Below are positions 16,776 to 26,234 of a stretch of DNA of 64,000 nucleotides, piece after piece. The stretch's first letter is position 1. Each line of letters opens with the position of its first letter. The stretch is from positions 14,260 to 78,259 of the forward strand of contig NZ_JACOGK010000010.1 of NCBI RefSeq assembly GCF_014269395.1, given 5' to 3'. The notes beneath the pieces were generated by a model that was not told the DNA's origin, did not search any database, and was given only the letters and a program-made list of their open reading frames with translations. The DNA is from Megasphaera hominis. Its GTDB lineage: Bacteria; Bacillota; Negativicutes; Veillonellales; Megasphaeraceae. A program made the position numbers and the translations under genes.

Positions 16776-17417
16776 TTAAAATCCGTTTTCCAGCAGTTTT
16801 TCCAGCGTCAGGGTGCTCCCCTGATGACTATAGCCTACTGTAAAATTGTGTATATATTTTCCTATCACATCTGTTTCCAGATTGACAATGGAACCGGGGT
16901 GTTTAGTCAGCAGTGTCGTATTCGACATAGTGTGCGGAATGATGGACACCGTGAACTGCGACGGGCCGACAGAAGCGACGGTCAGGCTGATGCCGTCAAT
17001 AGCAATGGAGCCTTTTTCGACGATGAACGGCGCCATAGCGCTGGGAATACCGACGGTAATGAGGCGGGCAATGCCGTCGTTGGCAATGCGCGTAATATGG
17101 CCTGTGCCGTCAATATGGCCGCTGACGATGTGGCCGCCCAGGCGGGAGCCTACGGCTACGGCCCGTTCCAGGTTGACCTGGGAGCCTGTCGAGACTTCGC
17201 TCAAGGATGAGCGGTTCATCGTTTCGTGCATGACATCAGCCGTAAAGGCCTTGTCTGTCAGGGATGTAACAGTAAGGCAGACGCCGTTAACGGCAATACT
17301 GTCGCCGATCTGCGTGCCTTCCAGTACTTTTTCTGCCTGAATCGTCAGGCGGATGGAATCGGGCCGGCGATCCATAGCGCCGATGGTGCCCAGTTCCTCA
17401 ATGATGCCAGTGAACAT
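16776..17417 (-). CDS. ribE: Riboflavin synthase, alpha chain
   Basis: 213 aa from ATG 17417 (GGGAGG 6 nt upstream), giving the canonical N-terminus MFTGIIEELG; a GTG two codons earlier overlaps less well with the RBS. Two lumazine-binding repeats: first with VNGVCLTV and GGHIVSGHIDGTG, second with DGISLTVASV. Dismutates two lumazines to riboflavin and the pyrimidine precursor. The start overlaps the end of ribD by about 20 bases, suggesting coupled translation. Confidence 0.96.
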   Translation of the reverse strand: MFTGIIEELGTIGAMDRRPDSIRLTIQAEKVLEGTQIGDSIAVNGVCLTVTSLTDKAFTADVMHETMNRSSLSEVSTGSQVNLERAVAVGSRLGGHIVSGHIDGTGHITRIANDGIARLITVGIPSAMAPFIVEKGSIAIDGISLTVASVGPSQFTVSIIPHTMSNTTLLTKHPGSIVNLETDVIGKYIHNFTVGYSHQGSTLTLEKLLENGF

Positions 17418-18534
17418 ATGCACCCTCCCTTTGTGTATTATAAGCTGTAATCAGGATGTTGCCATCGTGGAGCTCGACCGAGTCATACGCCAGTGGCATG
17501 CATTCGCCCAGCTCATCTACGCCGACGCCGCCTACAGAGGGCAAGGCACCGGTGCCGCCGATAACCTTATTGCCCAGGAAAGCATAGATCTTATCGACGA
17601 GCTTGTGGTCGAAGAAGCTGCCCTGAACGGTACTACCGCCCTCGACGAGAATGCTGCGAATGTTTTCCTGCCAAAGGAGCTCGAGCATTTGCGGCAAATC
17701 GATGTGGCCGTCACTGCCCAAGGGCGCCAGGATGACGCGGGCTCCCATATCCTTGAGACGGCGCATCTTGTCTGTATCACAAAGAGTCGTCGTGACGATG
17801 ATGGTAGGTGACGTCTTATCCGTCAGGACCAATGCCGTTTCGGGAATGCGGCCGTACGTATCGAGGACAATGCGTACAGGCTGGTGCGGCGCGTCGTAGG
17901 CTTCCCGTTCGATACGGCACGTAAGGAGCGGGTTATCCGTGATGATCGTGTTGATGCCGACGAGGATGCCGTCGTAAATGGAGCGCAGATAATGGCCCTT
18001 GCTGCGGGCCCAGTCGTTCGTAATCCACTGGGACTTGCCCGTCCGCGAGGCAATACGGCCGTCCAGGCTTTGGGCCAGTTTGGCCGTAATGAAGGGCTTT
18101 TCGACCATCATATTTTTGATAAATACTTCGTTCAGGCGGGCCGCTTCCTTCGAGAGGAGCCCTACTTCCACGGGAATACCGGCCTGGCGCAGAATGGCTG
18201 CCCCCTTGCCGGCTACGAGCGGGTTCGGGTCAAGCATGGCCATGACGACCTTGCCGACCTTGCGTTCGACAAGTGTCCGCGCACACGGTGGTGTACGGCC
18301 ATAATGGGCACACGGTTCGAGCGTTACATAGACCGTAGCGCCTTCAGCCTTGTCCCCTGCTTCGCGCAAGGCCCATACTTCGGCATGGGGCGTACCGGCC
18401 TTACGGTGATAACCACGGCCGACGATTTCACCGTCCTTGACGATGACACAGCCGACGGCCGGATTGGGCGCGGTGTAGCCTAAGGCCAGCCGGGCCAGTG
18501 AAAGGGCTTCCCGCATATAATCAATGGGTTTCAC
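17398..18534 (-). CDS. ribD: Bifunctional pyrimidine deaminase/reductase
   Basis: 378 aa from GTG 18534 (RBS GGAAGG). The N-terminal deaminase has the zinc site GTPHAEVWAL and EPCAHYGRTPPC (residues about 48-85). The C-terminal NADPH-dependent reductase starts near AKLAQSLDGRIA and includes LVEGGSTVQGSF. First structural gene of the rib operon, downstream of an FMN riboswitch and terminator, so it should be shut off when FMN is plentiful. Confidence 0.97.
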   Translation of the reverse strand: MKPIDYMREALSLARLALGYTAPNPAVGCVIVKDGEIVGRGYHRKAGTPHAEVWALREAGDKAEGATVYVTLEPCAHYGRTPPCARTLVERKVGKVVMAMLDPNPLVAGKGAAILRQAGIPVEVGLLSKEAARLNEVFIKNMMVEKPFITAKLAQSLDGRIASRTGKSQWITNDWARSKGHYLRSIYDGILVGINTIITDNPLLTCRIEREAYDAPHQPVRIVLDTYGRIPETALVLTDKTSPTIIVTTTLCDTDKMRRLKDMGARVILAPLGSDGHIDLPQMLELLWQENIRSILVEGGSTVQGSFFDHKLVDKIYAFLGNKVIGGTGALPSVGGVGVDELGECMPLAYDSVELHDGNILITAYNTQREGAYVHWHH

Positions 18535-18572
18535 GTTCTTCCTTCCTTTCCGTTTTTTTTCTTATTGAATAA

Positions 18573-18613
18573 GAAAAAGGCTATGGGCAACAGTACATGC
18601 CAATAGCCTTTTT
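18573..18613 (-). terminator. Expression-platform terminator of the FMN riboswitch
   Basis: Minus-strand stem AAAAAGGCTATTGGCA / TGCCCATAGCCTTTTT with one mismatch, then a T-rich tail. It lies between the aptamer and ribD, as expected for transcription attenuation. Confidence 0.88.
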
Positions 18614-18638
18614 GAGCACAGTAAACAAAGGTACTTGT

Positions 18639-18760
18639 CTTTTCCCATCCAGACTTTACTGTCGGTACCGAAATCGCATCGGTTCAACCCCCGCGAGGGT
18701 TAGCGGACTTTACCGCCGGTCAGGAATTGAAAGCCTACACCTTCTCACCTTGCCCCAAAG
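18639..18760 (-). ncRNA. FMN riboswitch (RFN element) controlling ribDEH
   Basis: Minus-strand sequence shows the conserved core: CUUUGGGGC at the 5' side, CUGACCGGCGGUAAAGUCCG, ACCGACAGUAAAGUCUGG and AUGGGAAAAG at the 3' side, which closes P1 with the 5' end. Compared with the usual short P2 loop, 18729-18744 holds an extra segment that can form a small hairpin (GAAGG/CUUUC). Downstream terminator at 18573-18613 gives OFF control by FMN. Confidence 0.95.
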
Positions 18761-18797
18761 ACTATCTTTATGTATGTATTCATTTTTTACATTGTTA

Positions 18798-18826
18798 ATT
18801 GTATCACAAGGACGGAATGATGACAA
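18798..18826 (-). promoter_or_regulatory. Promoter of the riboflavin operon
   Basis: Minus strand -35 TTGTCA (18821-18826), 17-bp spacer, -10 TACAAT (18798-18803). The transcript would start about 30 nt before the FMN aptamer. Confidence 0.7.
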
Positions 18827-18838
18827 GTCATCAGAAGG

Positions 18839-19476
<638 letters not shown>

Positions 19477-19483
<7 letters not shown>

Positions 19484-20343
19484 GAGTTTCGTTTCCTTTC
19501 TAAAATGGAGTCGAGTACTTTGCAGTACGAGTCGTACCGTTCCTGCTGGATTTTCCCCTCTGCCAGGGCTGCTTTGACACTGCAGTCCGGTTCACTGCGA
19601 TGCAGGCACGAGGAAAAGCGGCAGCCGCCGCTGTAGGCCAGCATATCCGGGAAAAGGCGCAGGAGCTCACGCGGCTCGAGCTGTTCGAATTCGAGGGCAC
19701 TGAAGCCCGGCGTATCGACGACGTACGTACCTTCATCGAGGAGCATGATTTCCGAATGGCGCGTCGTATGACGGCCGCGGCCGATCTTTTCACTCACCCG
19801 GCCGACCGTCAGGGGACGGCCGAGAATCCGGGCCAAGAGGCTCGATTTGCCGACACCGGACGGGCCGCCGAAGGCGGTCATCTGCCCAGGCAGGAGGTCC
19901 TTGATGACGTCAATGCCGTCGCCCGTGGCAGCCGAAACGAGATACACATCGTAGCCGCATTTGGCATAGAAATCGCGGTACTCTTCGGCACGGTCACGGT
20001 TGAGGTCGCACTTGTTGAAGCAGACTTTAGGATGGATACCGGCGTATTCGCAGGTCATGAGCATCTGGTCGAGGAGGAAATAGTTCGGATCCGGTGACTG
20101 GGCGGCCATGATGATAAACATCTGGTCGATATTGGCTATGGCCGGCCGTCGCAAAGCATTGCGCCGTGGCAAGAGGCCTTCAATAACGCCCTTGTTGTCA
20201 CCCAGCTCCGTAATTTCCAGCTCGTCGCCGACGAGAATCTTCGTCTTCAGTTTGCCCCGGCGGCGGCATTCCGTCAAGTCTGCCGCGCCTGTATCTACGT
20301 AATAAAATCCGTTGTAGTTCTTGATTACCCTGCCTTTTGTCAT
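19477..20343 (-). CDS. rsgA: Ribosome small subunit-dependent GTPase A
   Basis: 288 aa. OB fold N-terminus, then a circularly permuted GTPase: NKCDL (G4) first, GPSGVGKSSL (G1), DTPGFS (G3), and a C-terminal zinc finger C-RFSS-C-LH-...-C. Helps late 30S subunit maturation and checks the decoding centre. RBS AGGAGG. Placed between the PASTA kinase and rpe, the conserved Firmicute order. Confidence 0.97.
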
Positions 20344-20370
20344 GTTCCTCCTGTGCGCCTCTCTAGGGCG

Positions 20371-22281
20371 TTAAATGTACTGGTCCTGGACCAGGGAATT
20401 GTTGATGTATACTTTGACCCGTGTCTTGCCGACGCCGCTGACAGACTTGCTGATACTGTCGCCGCCGGACTGGTTACGGTCGTAGACGACACGCGAGCCG
20501 TTATCGTCAGTAACGACGATCTGGACGTGCTGGCTCGACGCGCCGGACGGTACGCTGATATTGACTGTACCGGAATGGGTCGTTCCGGCCGGTTCCTGAT
20601 TATTGGCGTTGGCATCGGCTGCAGCACTGGCCGGGTATTCGACGTTCAAGTCGACCGTATCGCCGGACTGGCTCTGGCTGGTGACCTTAGCCTGGCTCTT
20701 ATCCTTGCTGCTGTCGAGGTTGTTAATGTTGCCAACCTGGTAACCTGCATCCTGCAGGACCTTGACGGCTGCATCGAGAGTCATACCCGATGTATCCGGC
20801 AGAGGCTTCGTCGTCTTTGTTTCTTCACTCTTACGGCAAATGACGAGGTCGACTTTCGTCCCCTTCGTTACCTTATCCGGTGATTTCGGCGTCTGCCTGA
20901 TGATTTGGCCGTTTTCGTAGGTACTGCTTTCCTCATAGGTGACCTTGCCGATGACCAGGCCGATTTCCTTCAGGATCTTTTCTGCCTCGTCACGGCTGAG
21001 ACCTTTGAGGTCCGGTACGAGGACTTCTTCACCCTTGTTGCCCTTGCTGACGGTCAGGTAGATCGTGCGCTGGGCTTTGACGACAGAACCGCCGGACGGC
21101 GTCTGGCTTATGACTTCCCCTATGGGGACCTCTGAGCTTTCCGTCTCTCGTACAGACACGTCGAGGTTCTTGTCCTTCAAGATGTGCTTGGCTATTTCCA
21201 CCTGCTTGCCCGTTACGTCAGGCACAGTGATTTCTTCGTTGCTCCAGAAGTTGCCAAAGGAGAAAAAGGCCCACGCAAAGGTAGCCACGAAAACGGCGGC
21301 CATGACGATGATGATCGATTTCTTCGAGTGGTTGCTCACAGAATCGACAAAACGCGTAAAGATGCCTTTTTTCTTCTCTACCTCCCGTTCTTTCAGGGGC
21401 TGTATCTTCTGGGTATTAAAATTATTCTTGATAATGGGCATGGCGCCCTTATTGGTGTTGACGAAACCTTGGGCCAGGCGCAGTTCAGCCATCATTTCGC
21501 CTACCGATTGGAAGCGGTCGTCCGGATTCTTTTCCATGGCTTTCAAAATAACCCGTTCGACGAGCTGGGGAATGCGCCGGTTGTACTTGCTCGGCAGGGG
21601 AATGTCATCCTGCACGTGCTGCAAGGCTACACTAATGGCCGTGTCACCTTCAAAGGGCAGAACGCCGGTCATCATTTCGTACATGACGACGCCGAGGGAA
21701 TAAATATCCGTCCGTTCGTCAATTTTGCTGCCGCTGGCTTGTTCCGGTGAAAAGTAATGGACCGAGCCGAGGACCGAGTTATCCCCCATATTGGAGGCCT
21801 TGGAGTTAATGGCCCGGGCAATACCAAAATCGGCCACCTTAATACGTCCCGTTTCAGTGACCAGGATATTGTGCGGTTTGATGTCGCAGTGTACGATGCC
21901 GTTGGCATGGGCATGCTCCAATGCTTCACCAATATCGAAGGTAATCTGGATGGACGTATTGATCGGCAAATGGCCGTGTTTTTCAATGTACTCTTTCAAT
22001 GTTTCACCGCGCACGTATTCCATGACGATATAGTGCGCGTTTTCGTCGTAACCGACGTCATATATATTGACAATATTGGGATGTGAGAGCTTGGCAGCCG
22101 CCTGTGCTTCCTGACGGAAGCGCACGACGAAGTCATGATCGCTGGCGTATTTGCTGTGCAGGATCTTGACCGCTACTATGCGGTCCAAGAGGATATCCTG
22201 CGCTTTGTATACGCTAGCCATGCCGCCGCTGCCCACTTTTTCCAATATCTTATATCTGTTATCTAAGATATGACCAATCAT
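20371..22281 (-). CDS. prkC: PASTA-domain Ser/Thr protein kinase
   Basis: 636 aa. Kinase domain (residues about 10-270) with glycine loop GSGGMASVYKA, VAVKIL lysine, catalytic loop HCDIKPHNIL (Cys in place of the usual Arg of HRD) and ADFGIA. A single membrane helix near 330-350, then three PASTA repeats (VPDVTGKQ, VPDLKGLS, PLPDTSGM) and a Ser/Gln-rich extracytoplasmic tail ending in a beta-like segment. Senses muropeptides or lipid II in relatives and controls cell wall growth or dormancy exit. Paired with the phosphatase gene upstream. Confidence 0.96.
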   Translation of the reverse strand: MIGHILDNRYKILEKVGSGGMASVYKAQDILLDRIVAVKILHSKYASDHDFVVRFRQEAQAAAKLSHPNIVNIYDVGYDENAHYIVMEYVRGETLKEYIEKHGHLPINTSIQITFDIGEALEHAHANGIVHCDIKPHNILVTETGRIKVADFGIARAINSKASNMGDNSVLGSVHYFSPEQASGSKIDERTDIYSLGVVMYEMMTGVLPFEGDTAISVALQHVQDDIPLPSKYNRRIPQLVERVILKAMEKNPDDRFQSVGEMMAELRLAQGFVNTNKGAMPIIKNNFNTQKIQPLKEREVEKKKGIFTRFVDSVSNHSKKSIIIVMAAVFVATFAWAFFSFGNFWSNEEITVPDVTGKQVEIAKHILKDKNLDVSVRETESSEVPIGEVISQTPSGGSVVKAQRTIYLTVSKGNKGEEVLVPDLKGLSRDEAEKILKEIGLVIGKVTYEESSTYENGQIIRQTPKSPDKVTKGTKVDLVICRKSEETKTTKPLPDTSGMTLDAAVKVLQDAGYQVGNINNLDSSKDKSQAKVTSQSQSGDTVDLNVEYPASAAADANANNQEPAGTTHSGTVNISVPSGASSQHVQIVVTDDNGSRVVYDRNQSGGDSISKSVSGVGKTRVKVYINNSLVQDQYI

Positions 22282-22315
22282 CGTTGATTTCCACCACTTT
22301 CATAGCAGTTATCCA

Positions 22316-23026
22316 TTATTCAATAGTTTTCAGCACGGCTGTCACGTTATCTTTAGCCCCGTTTTCATATACTTGGGTAAATAAATCATTGATGATTTCC
22401 CGTTCGCTGAGGGTGTAATCATCCAGCACGCGGTGCAGGTCTTCTTTGCTTACAAAGGACGTAAGACCGTCCGAACAAAGAAGGATTCGATCCTTGGGCT
22501 GTACCTGGAACATGCCGCTGTCGACGACGACGTCGCGGTCTACACCGACGGCCCGTGTCAAAACATGGCGTTTCGGATGTTCCAGTGCTTCTTCTTCTGT
22601 AATTTTTCCCTTCTCCAACAGGACCTGAACAATCGTATGGTCCGTAGAAATTTGTTTTAATTCGTGGTCACGGTATAGGTAAATGCGGCTGTCCCCGACG
22701 TGACCCCAAAAGGCCATGCCCCGGGCCAGTGTGACCAGGGATACAGTCGTACCCATCCCCTGGAGGGACGGGTCGATCATCGTCTTGCTGAGTATACAGG
22801 AATTGGCGTATTGTATGGCCTTTTCCAATTGTACAGGTGCCGCATACGTATAATTCTCAAAATAATAGGCAATGGCCTTGACGGCTGTCTTGCTGGCAAT
22901 TTCGCCACCGACGTAGCCGCCCATGCCGTCAGCGACGGCCAGGACATCCCTGTTAGGGCTGATATAGAAGGAGTCTTCGTTGACCTTGCGTACCAGTCCT
23001 ATTCTCGATTCACCGTATGTTCCCAA
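22316..23026 (-). CDS. prpC: PP2C-family protein phosphatase partner of the PASTA kinase
   Basis: 236 aa. Start is TTG 23026 with AGAGGA 9 nt upstream. Metal-dependent phosphatase motifs: VNEDSF, VADGMGGYVGG, GHVGDSRIYLY, LLCSDGLTS, KDNVTAVL. Removes phosphate from kinase substrates and from the kinase itself. Its gene ends 34 bases before prkC starts, a standard phosphatase-kinase pair. Also called stp. Confidence 0.95.
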   Translation of the reverse strand: MGTYGESRIGLVRKVNEDSFYISPNRDVLAVADGMGGYVGGEIASKTAVKAIAYYFENYTYAAPVQLEKAIQYANSCILSKTMIDPSLQGMGTTVSLVTLARGMAFWGHVGDSRIYLYRDHELKQISTDHTIVQVLLEKGKITEEEALEHPKRHVLTRAVGVDRDVVVDSGMFQVQPKDRILLCSDGLTSFVSKEDLHRVLDDYTLSEREIINDLFTQVYENGAKDNVTAVLKTIE

Positions 23027-23096
23027 AACCTCACGTCCTCTCGACGGTGCTCTACTCTGATACTCACCTAATTCATAACATATCTGATGGTACCTG

Positions 23097-24137
23097 TCAA
23101 TCAGATGTATCGGAATTCAGGTGTTTGATGCGCAGCTGGCCACAGGCCGCCTGAATTTTGCTGCCCATTTCCCGGCGCAGCGTTACAGGGATCTTGTGAG
23201 CCTGGAGGGTATCTACGAAGGTCTGTATTTCCTTCTTTCCCGGCCGTACCAGGCCTGGTGTCAGCGTATCGTTAATGGGGATGACGTTGATCAGAATGTT
23301 TTTGCCCGCCATGAGACGGCTCAATTCTTCGGCGCAGGCACGGCTGCAATTGATATTCTTGATGAGAATATATTCAAAGGTAACGCGCCGGCCTGTTACG
23401 TCAAAGTAGTGCTGTGCTGCTTTGAGAATATCCGGCAAGGCATAGCGTTCGGCAATCGGCATGATCTGCCGGCGGATCGTATCGTTTGGCGCATGGAGAG
23501 AAACGGCCAGTGTAATGGGCATGCCCGCTGCAGCCAGGTCATACATACGCGGGACGATACCCGACGTAGACAGGGACATATTGCGGTAGCCCAGGAAGAA
23601 CGTGTCTTCCCTATGGATGAGCTGCATGAAGGCGATGACGTTGTCGTAGTTGAGCAGCGGTTCGCCAGTACCCATGAGAACGATAGAGTGCAGTTCCGGA
23701 TCGACGTATTTACGAAAAGCCAGAAGCTGCGCTACCATTTCGCCGACACTCAGGTTGCGGATAAAGCCATTTTTGGCAGAGGCACAGAAGGCGCAGTTGA
23801 CGGCACAGCCGACTTGCGTAGAAAGACAGATGGAATTGCCGTAATCGTGGCGCATGAGCACCGTTTCAACGGTGTTATTGTCAGACAGGCGCAAGAGCAA
23901 TTTGACTGTTTCGCCATCAGGTGCGTCCAGGCGCGATACGACTTCCGGAATATACAGGGAGGCTTCAGCTGCCAGGATATCCCTGTCTTTCTGTGGCAAG
24001 AGACGCATGTCCTGCCAGTCCCAAATGTTTTCCTGATAAATGTAGTGAAAAATCTGGCTGGCCCGGAAGGGTTTCATGCCCTTTTCCGTAAGCCACGTGC
24101 GTAGTTCCTTCTGGGTCATGCTCAACATGTCGATCAT
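23097..24137 (-). CDS. rlmN: Dual-specificity RNA methyltransferase RlmN
   Basis: 346 aa radical SAM enzyme that methylates C2 of A2503 in 23S rRNA and A37 in some tRNAs. Cluster motif C-AVN-C-AF-C, GTGEPLLNYDNV, and the C-terminal Cys in AACGQL that forms the methyl-transfer intermediate. N-terminal accessory domain includes FRASQIFHYIY. Start ATG overlaps the rsmB stop by 4 bases; RBS GGAGGG. Confidence 0.97.
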   Translation of the reverse strand: MIDMLSMTQKELRTWLTEKGMKPFRASQIFHYIYQENIWDWQDMRLLPQKDRDILAAEASLYIPEVVSRLDAPDGETVKLLLRLSDNNTVETVLMRHDYGNSICLSTQVGCAVNCAFCASAKNGFIRNLSVGEMVAQLLAFRKYVDPELHSIVLMGTGEPLLNYDNVIAFMQLIHREDTFFLGYRNMSLSTSGIVPRMYDLAAAGMPITLAVSLHAPNDTIRRQIMPIAERYALPDILKAAQHYFDVTGRRVTFEYILIKNINCSRACAEELSRLMAGKNILINVIPINDTLTPGLVRPGKKEIQTFVDTLQAHKIPVTLRREMGSKIQAACGQLRIKHLNSDTSD

Positions 24138-25465
24138 TCGTTGTCCCTCCTAAGGCGGGCGATAAAGAAGCCATCCAGCTGGTCTTCCTGCGGCAGAAGC
24201 TGGATGTACGGACCCGGCTTAGCCAGGCCGCAGAGGCTGCCGATGTTTTCGGCGTGAAATTCCGGATGTTTTTCCAGGAAATGGCTGACGACTTTTTCGT
24301 TTTCATCGTCGTTCATCGTACACGTACTGTATACCAGGATGCCGCCGGGACGGACGCAGGCCGACGCGCTTTCGAGAATCTGCATCTGCAGGGCCGGCAA
24401 GGTGCGCAGGTCTGCTGCTTTCTTGCGCCAGCGCAAGTCGAGCTTGCGGCGCAGGACGCCCAGGCCCGAGCAGGGTGCATCGACGAGGACGCGGTCGGCC
24501 CGGCCGGCGTAGGACTGGCCAATAGTGCAGGCATTTTGCAGAAGCGGCCGTACCTGGGGCAGGCCCAAGCGCTGAGCATTATCCTTAATGAGCTTTAATT
24601 TGTGGTCGTAAATATCACCGCCGTACACGATGCACGACGGGCCGCCCAGTTCTGCCAGATGCGTCGTCTTACCGCCCGGTGCAGCACAGACGTCGAAGAT
24701 CATTTCGTGCGGCTGAGGGTCGACGGCGTGGGCGACGAGCTGGGACGGTTCATCCTGAATGATGGCCAAGCCCTGCTGCAGTTCCTTCAGGGTATGAATG
24801 CCCGGGTTGTCATCGAGGTAAATACCTTCTGGCGCATACGTTGCCGGCCGGGCAGCGAGACCGCGGTCGCGGAAGCGTTGTAACAGCTCATCCCGGCTGA
24901 TACGCGTCGTATTGGCCCGCAAGCAGAGGACAGGAATGGTTTCAAAATACTGACAAATGGCTTCTGCTCCTTCTGTCCCGTAGTCGGTGAGCCATTTTTT
25001 GATGAGCCACTTGGGCTGATGGTACGTCAGGGACAGGTGCAGAGGCAGGTCTGCTTCGGCAGAAGGAATAACCAGGGAATTGCGCTGGCGGATGCTGTTG
25101 CGCAAGAGGGCGTTGACAAAACCGGCCATACCGCCGTTGCCAAAGCGCCGTGCCAGCTTAACCGCTTCGTTACAGGCTGCCGAATCGGGTACCTTGGACA
25201 TGCCAAAAATCTGATACAGACCCAGACGGACAATGGCCAAGCATACGGGATCGAGCTTGTTCAGCTTACGCGTGCTCAAATTATTGATGATCCAGTCCAG
25301 ATAATTGAGAGAGCGCAAGGTGCCGTATACCAGTTCCGTATAAAAACGGCGGTCCCGGTCTTCCATAGGGTGTTTTTGTATGGTGTGGGACACCACGATA
25401 TTGCTGTAGCCTTCATCCTTGCAAATAGCCAGCAAGCTATGAAATGCGAGTTCACGTACGTTCAT
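24134..25465 (-). CDS. rsmB: 16S rRNA m5C967 methyltransferase
   Basis: 443 aa. N-terminal NusB-like RNA-binding domain (residues about 1-140) and C-terminal SAM methyltransferase: VCAAPGGKTTHLAEL, DAPCSGLGVLRRK and YSTCTMNDDENE with the two catalytic cysteines. RBS GGAGAACG. Overlaps both neighbours, DUF116 upstream and rlmN downstream, by a few bases. Confidence 0.97.
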   Translation of the reverse strand: MNVRELAFHSLLAICKDEGYSNIVVSHTIQKHPMEDRDRRFYTELVYGTLRSLNYLDWIINNLSTRKLNKLDPVCLAIVRLGLYQIFGMSKVPDSAACNEAVKLARRFGNGGMAGFVNALLRNSIRQRNSLVIPSAEADLPLHLSLTYHQPKWLIKKWLTDYGTEGAEAICQYFETIPVLCLRANTTRISRDELLQRFRDRGLAARPATYAPEGIYLDDNPGIHTLKELQQGLAIIQDEPSQLVAHAVDPQPHEMIFDVCAAPGGKTTHLAELGGPSCIVYGGDIYDHKLKLIKDNAQRLGLPQVRPLLQNACTIGQSYAGRADRVLVDAPCSGLGVLRRKLDLRWRKKAADLRTLPALQMQILESASACVRPGGILVYSTCTMNDDENEKVVSHFLEKHPEFHAENIGSLCGLAKPGPYIQLLPQEDQLDGFFIARLRRDNE

Positions 25466-26228
25466 ATCGTTCTCCAGTCAAAGTTTCTAAAAGGACGCGC
25501 AACGCGTGCAGGTCCACGTCCGTATTAAAGCAAGGGCCGTTGGGACGGCGGTTTAAAAGGCCCAGCACGGGCAAGGGCATAACATCCTCCATGCCGCTGA
25601 TAAGGTCGCGTTCACAGGCAATGGCGACGATCGCCTTGGGTCTGAGATCGCGCACGATTTGCCGGGCCAGGGTACCGCCTGTAGCGACGGCGAAGTGGGC
25701 GCCAGCTGCCTGGCTCAGGGCCAGGATAGCACCGACGGGACAACGGCCGCACTGACGGCAATTGTGTATATCCCGCGTAATCTTGTGGGGACACTGATCC
25801 CACTGCAGGCAGTGAGGTGTCAAAATCAGGATCTTTTCCGGACGAACGCGCAAATGGCGCCGCAGAACGAGCTGATTGAGGTAGTCAATATAGGCGTGGG
25901 CCAGGCGCTTTTGCCGTTTTTTCCCCGGCACGACGTGGCGCAGGAGGAAAAAGAGGAGGCGCGCATAGGTCCGCAAAAAAGGCTGTATTCTCTGCCCTGC
26001 CCGAGCTGGCACAGGGGCCAGAAAAAAGAGGCACAGCAGGACATAGGCCCCGACGTCTGTAGCGATGAGCAAGGCAAAAAACCAGTCGGCCGGCCGTACC
26101 AGAACGGGGGCATACAAAGCCAGGCCAGGCTGGAGCAACAAATGGCACAGGCCTGCCAAAAGGGCCAGCAAGAGGGCTGCCAAGGCAGCACCGGCCAAAA
26201 AGATAGACGTACTGCTGCGGGCGTTCAT
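25452..26228 (-). CDS. DUF116 family membrane protein with cysteine cluster
   Basis: 258 aa. Two or three membrane helices at the N-terminus (about 8-35 and 48-70), then a soluble domain with Cys residues in LTPHCLQWDQCPHKIT and HNCRQCGRCPVGAI, a possible metal or Fe-S site, and VAIACERDLISGMED. This matches DUF116, a family of unknown function that very often sits between fmt and rsmB in Firmicutes. The gene order supports a link to translation or envelope, but no activity is established that I know of. Confidence 0.88.
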   Translation of the reverse strand: MNARSSTSIFLAGAALAALLLALLAGLCHLLLQPGLALYAPVLVRPADWFFALLIATDVGAYVLLCLFFLAPVPARAGQRIQPFLRTYARLLFFLLRHVVPGKKRQKRLAHAYIDYLNQLVLRRHLRVRPEKILILTPHCLQWDQCPHKITRDIHNCRQCGRCPVGAILALSQAAGAHFAVATGGTLARQIVRDLRPKAIVAIACERDLISGMEDVMPLPVLGLLNRRPNGPCFNTDVDLHALRVLLETLTGERYERT

Positions 26229-26234
26229 AGGCGC

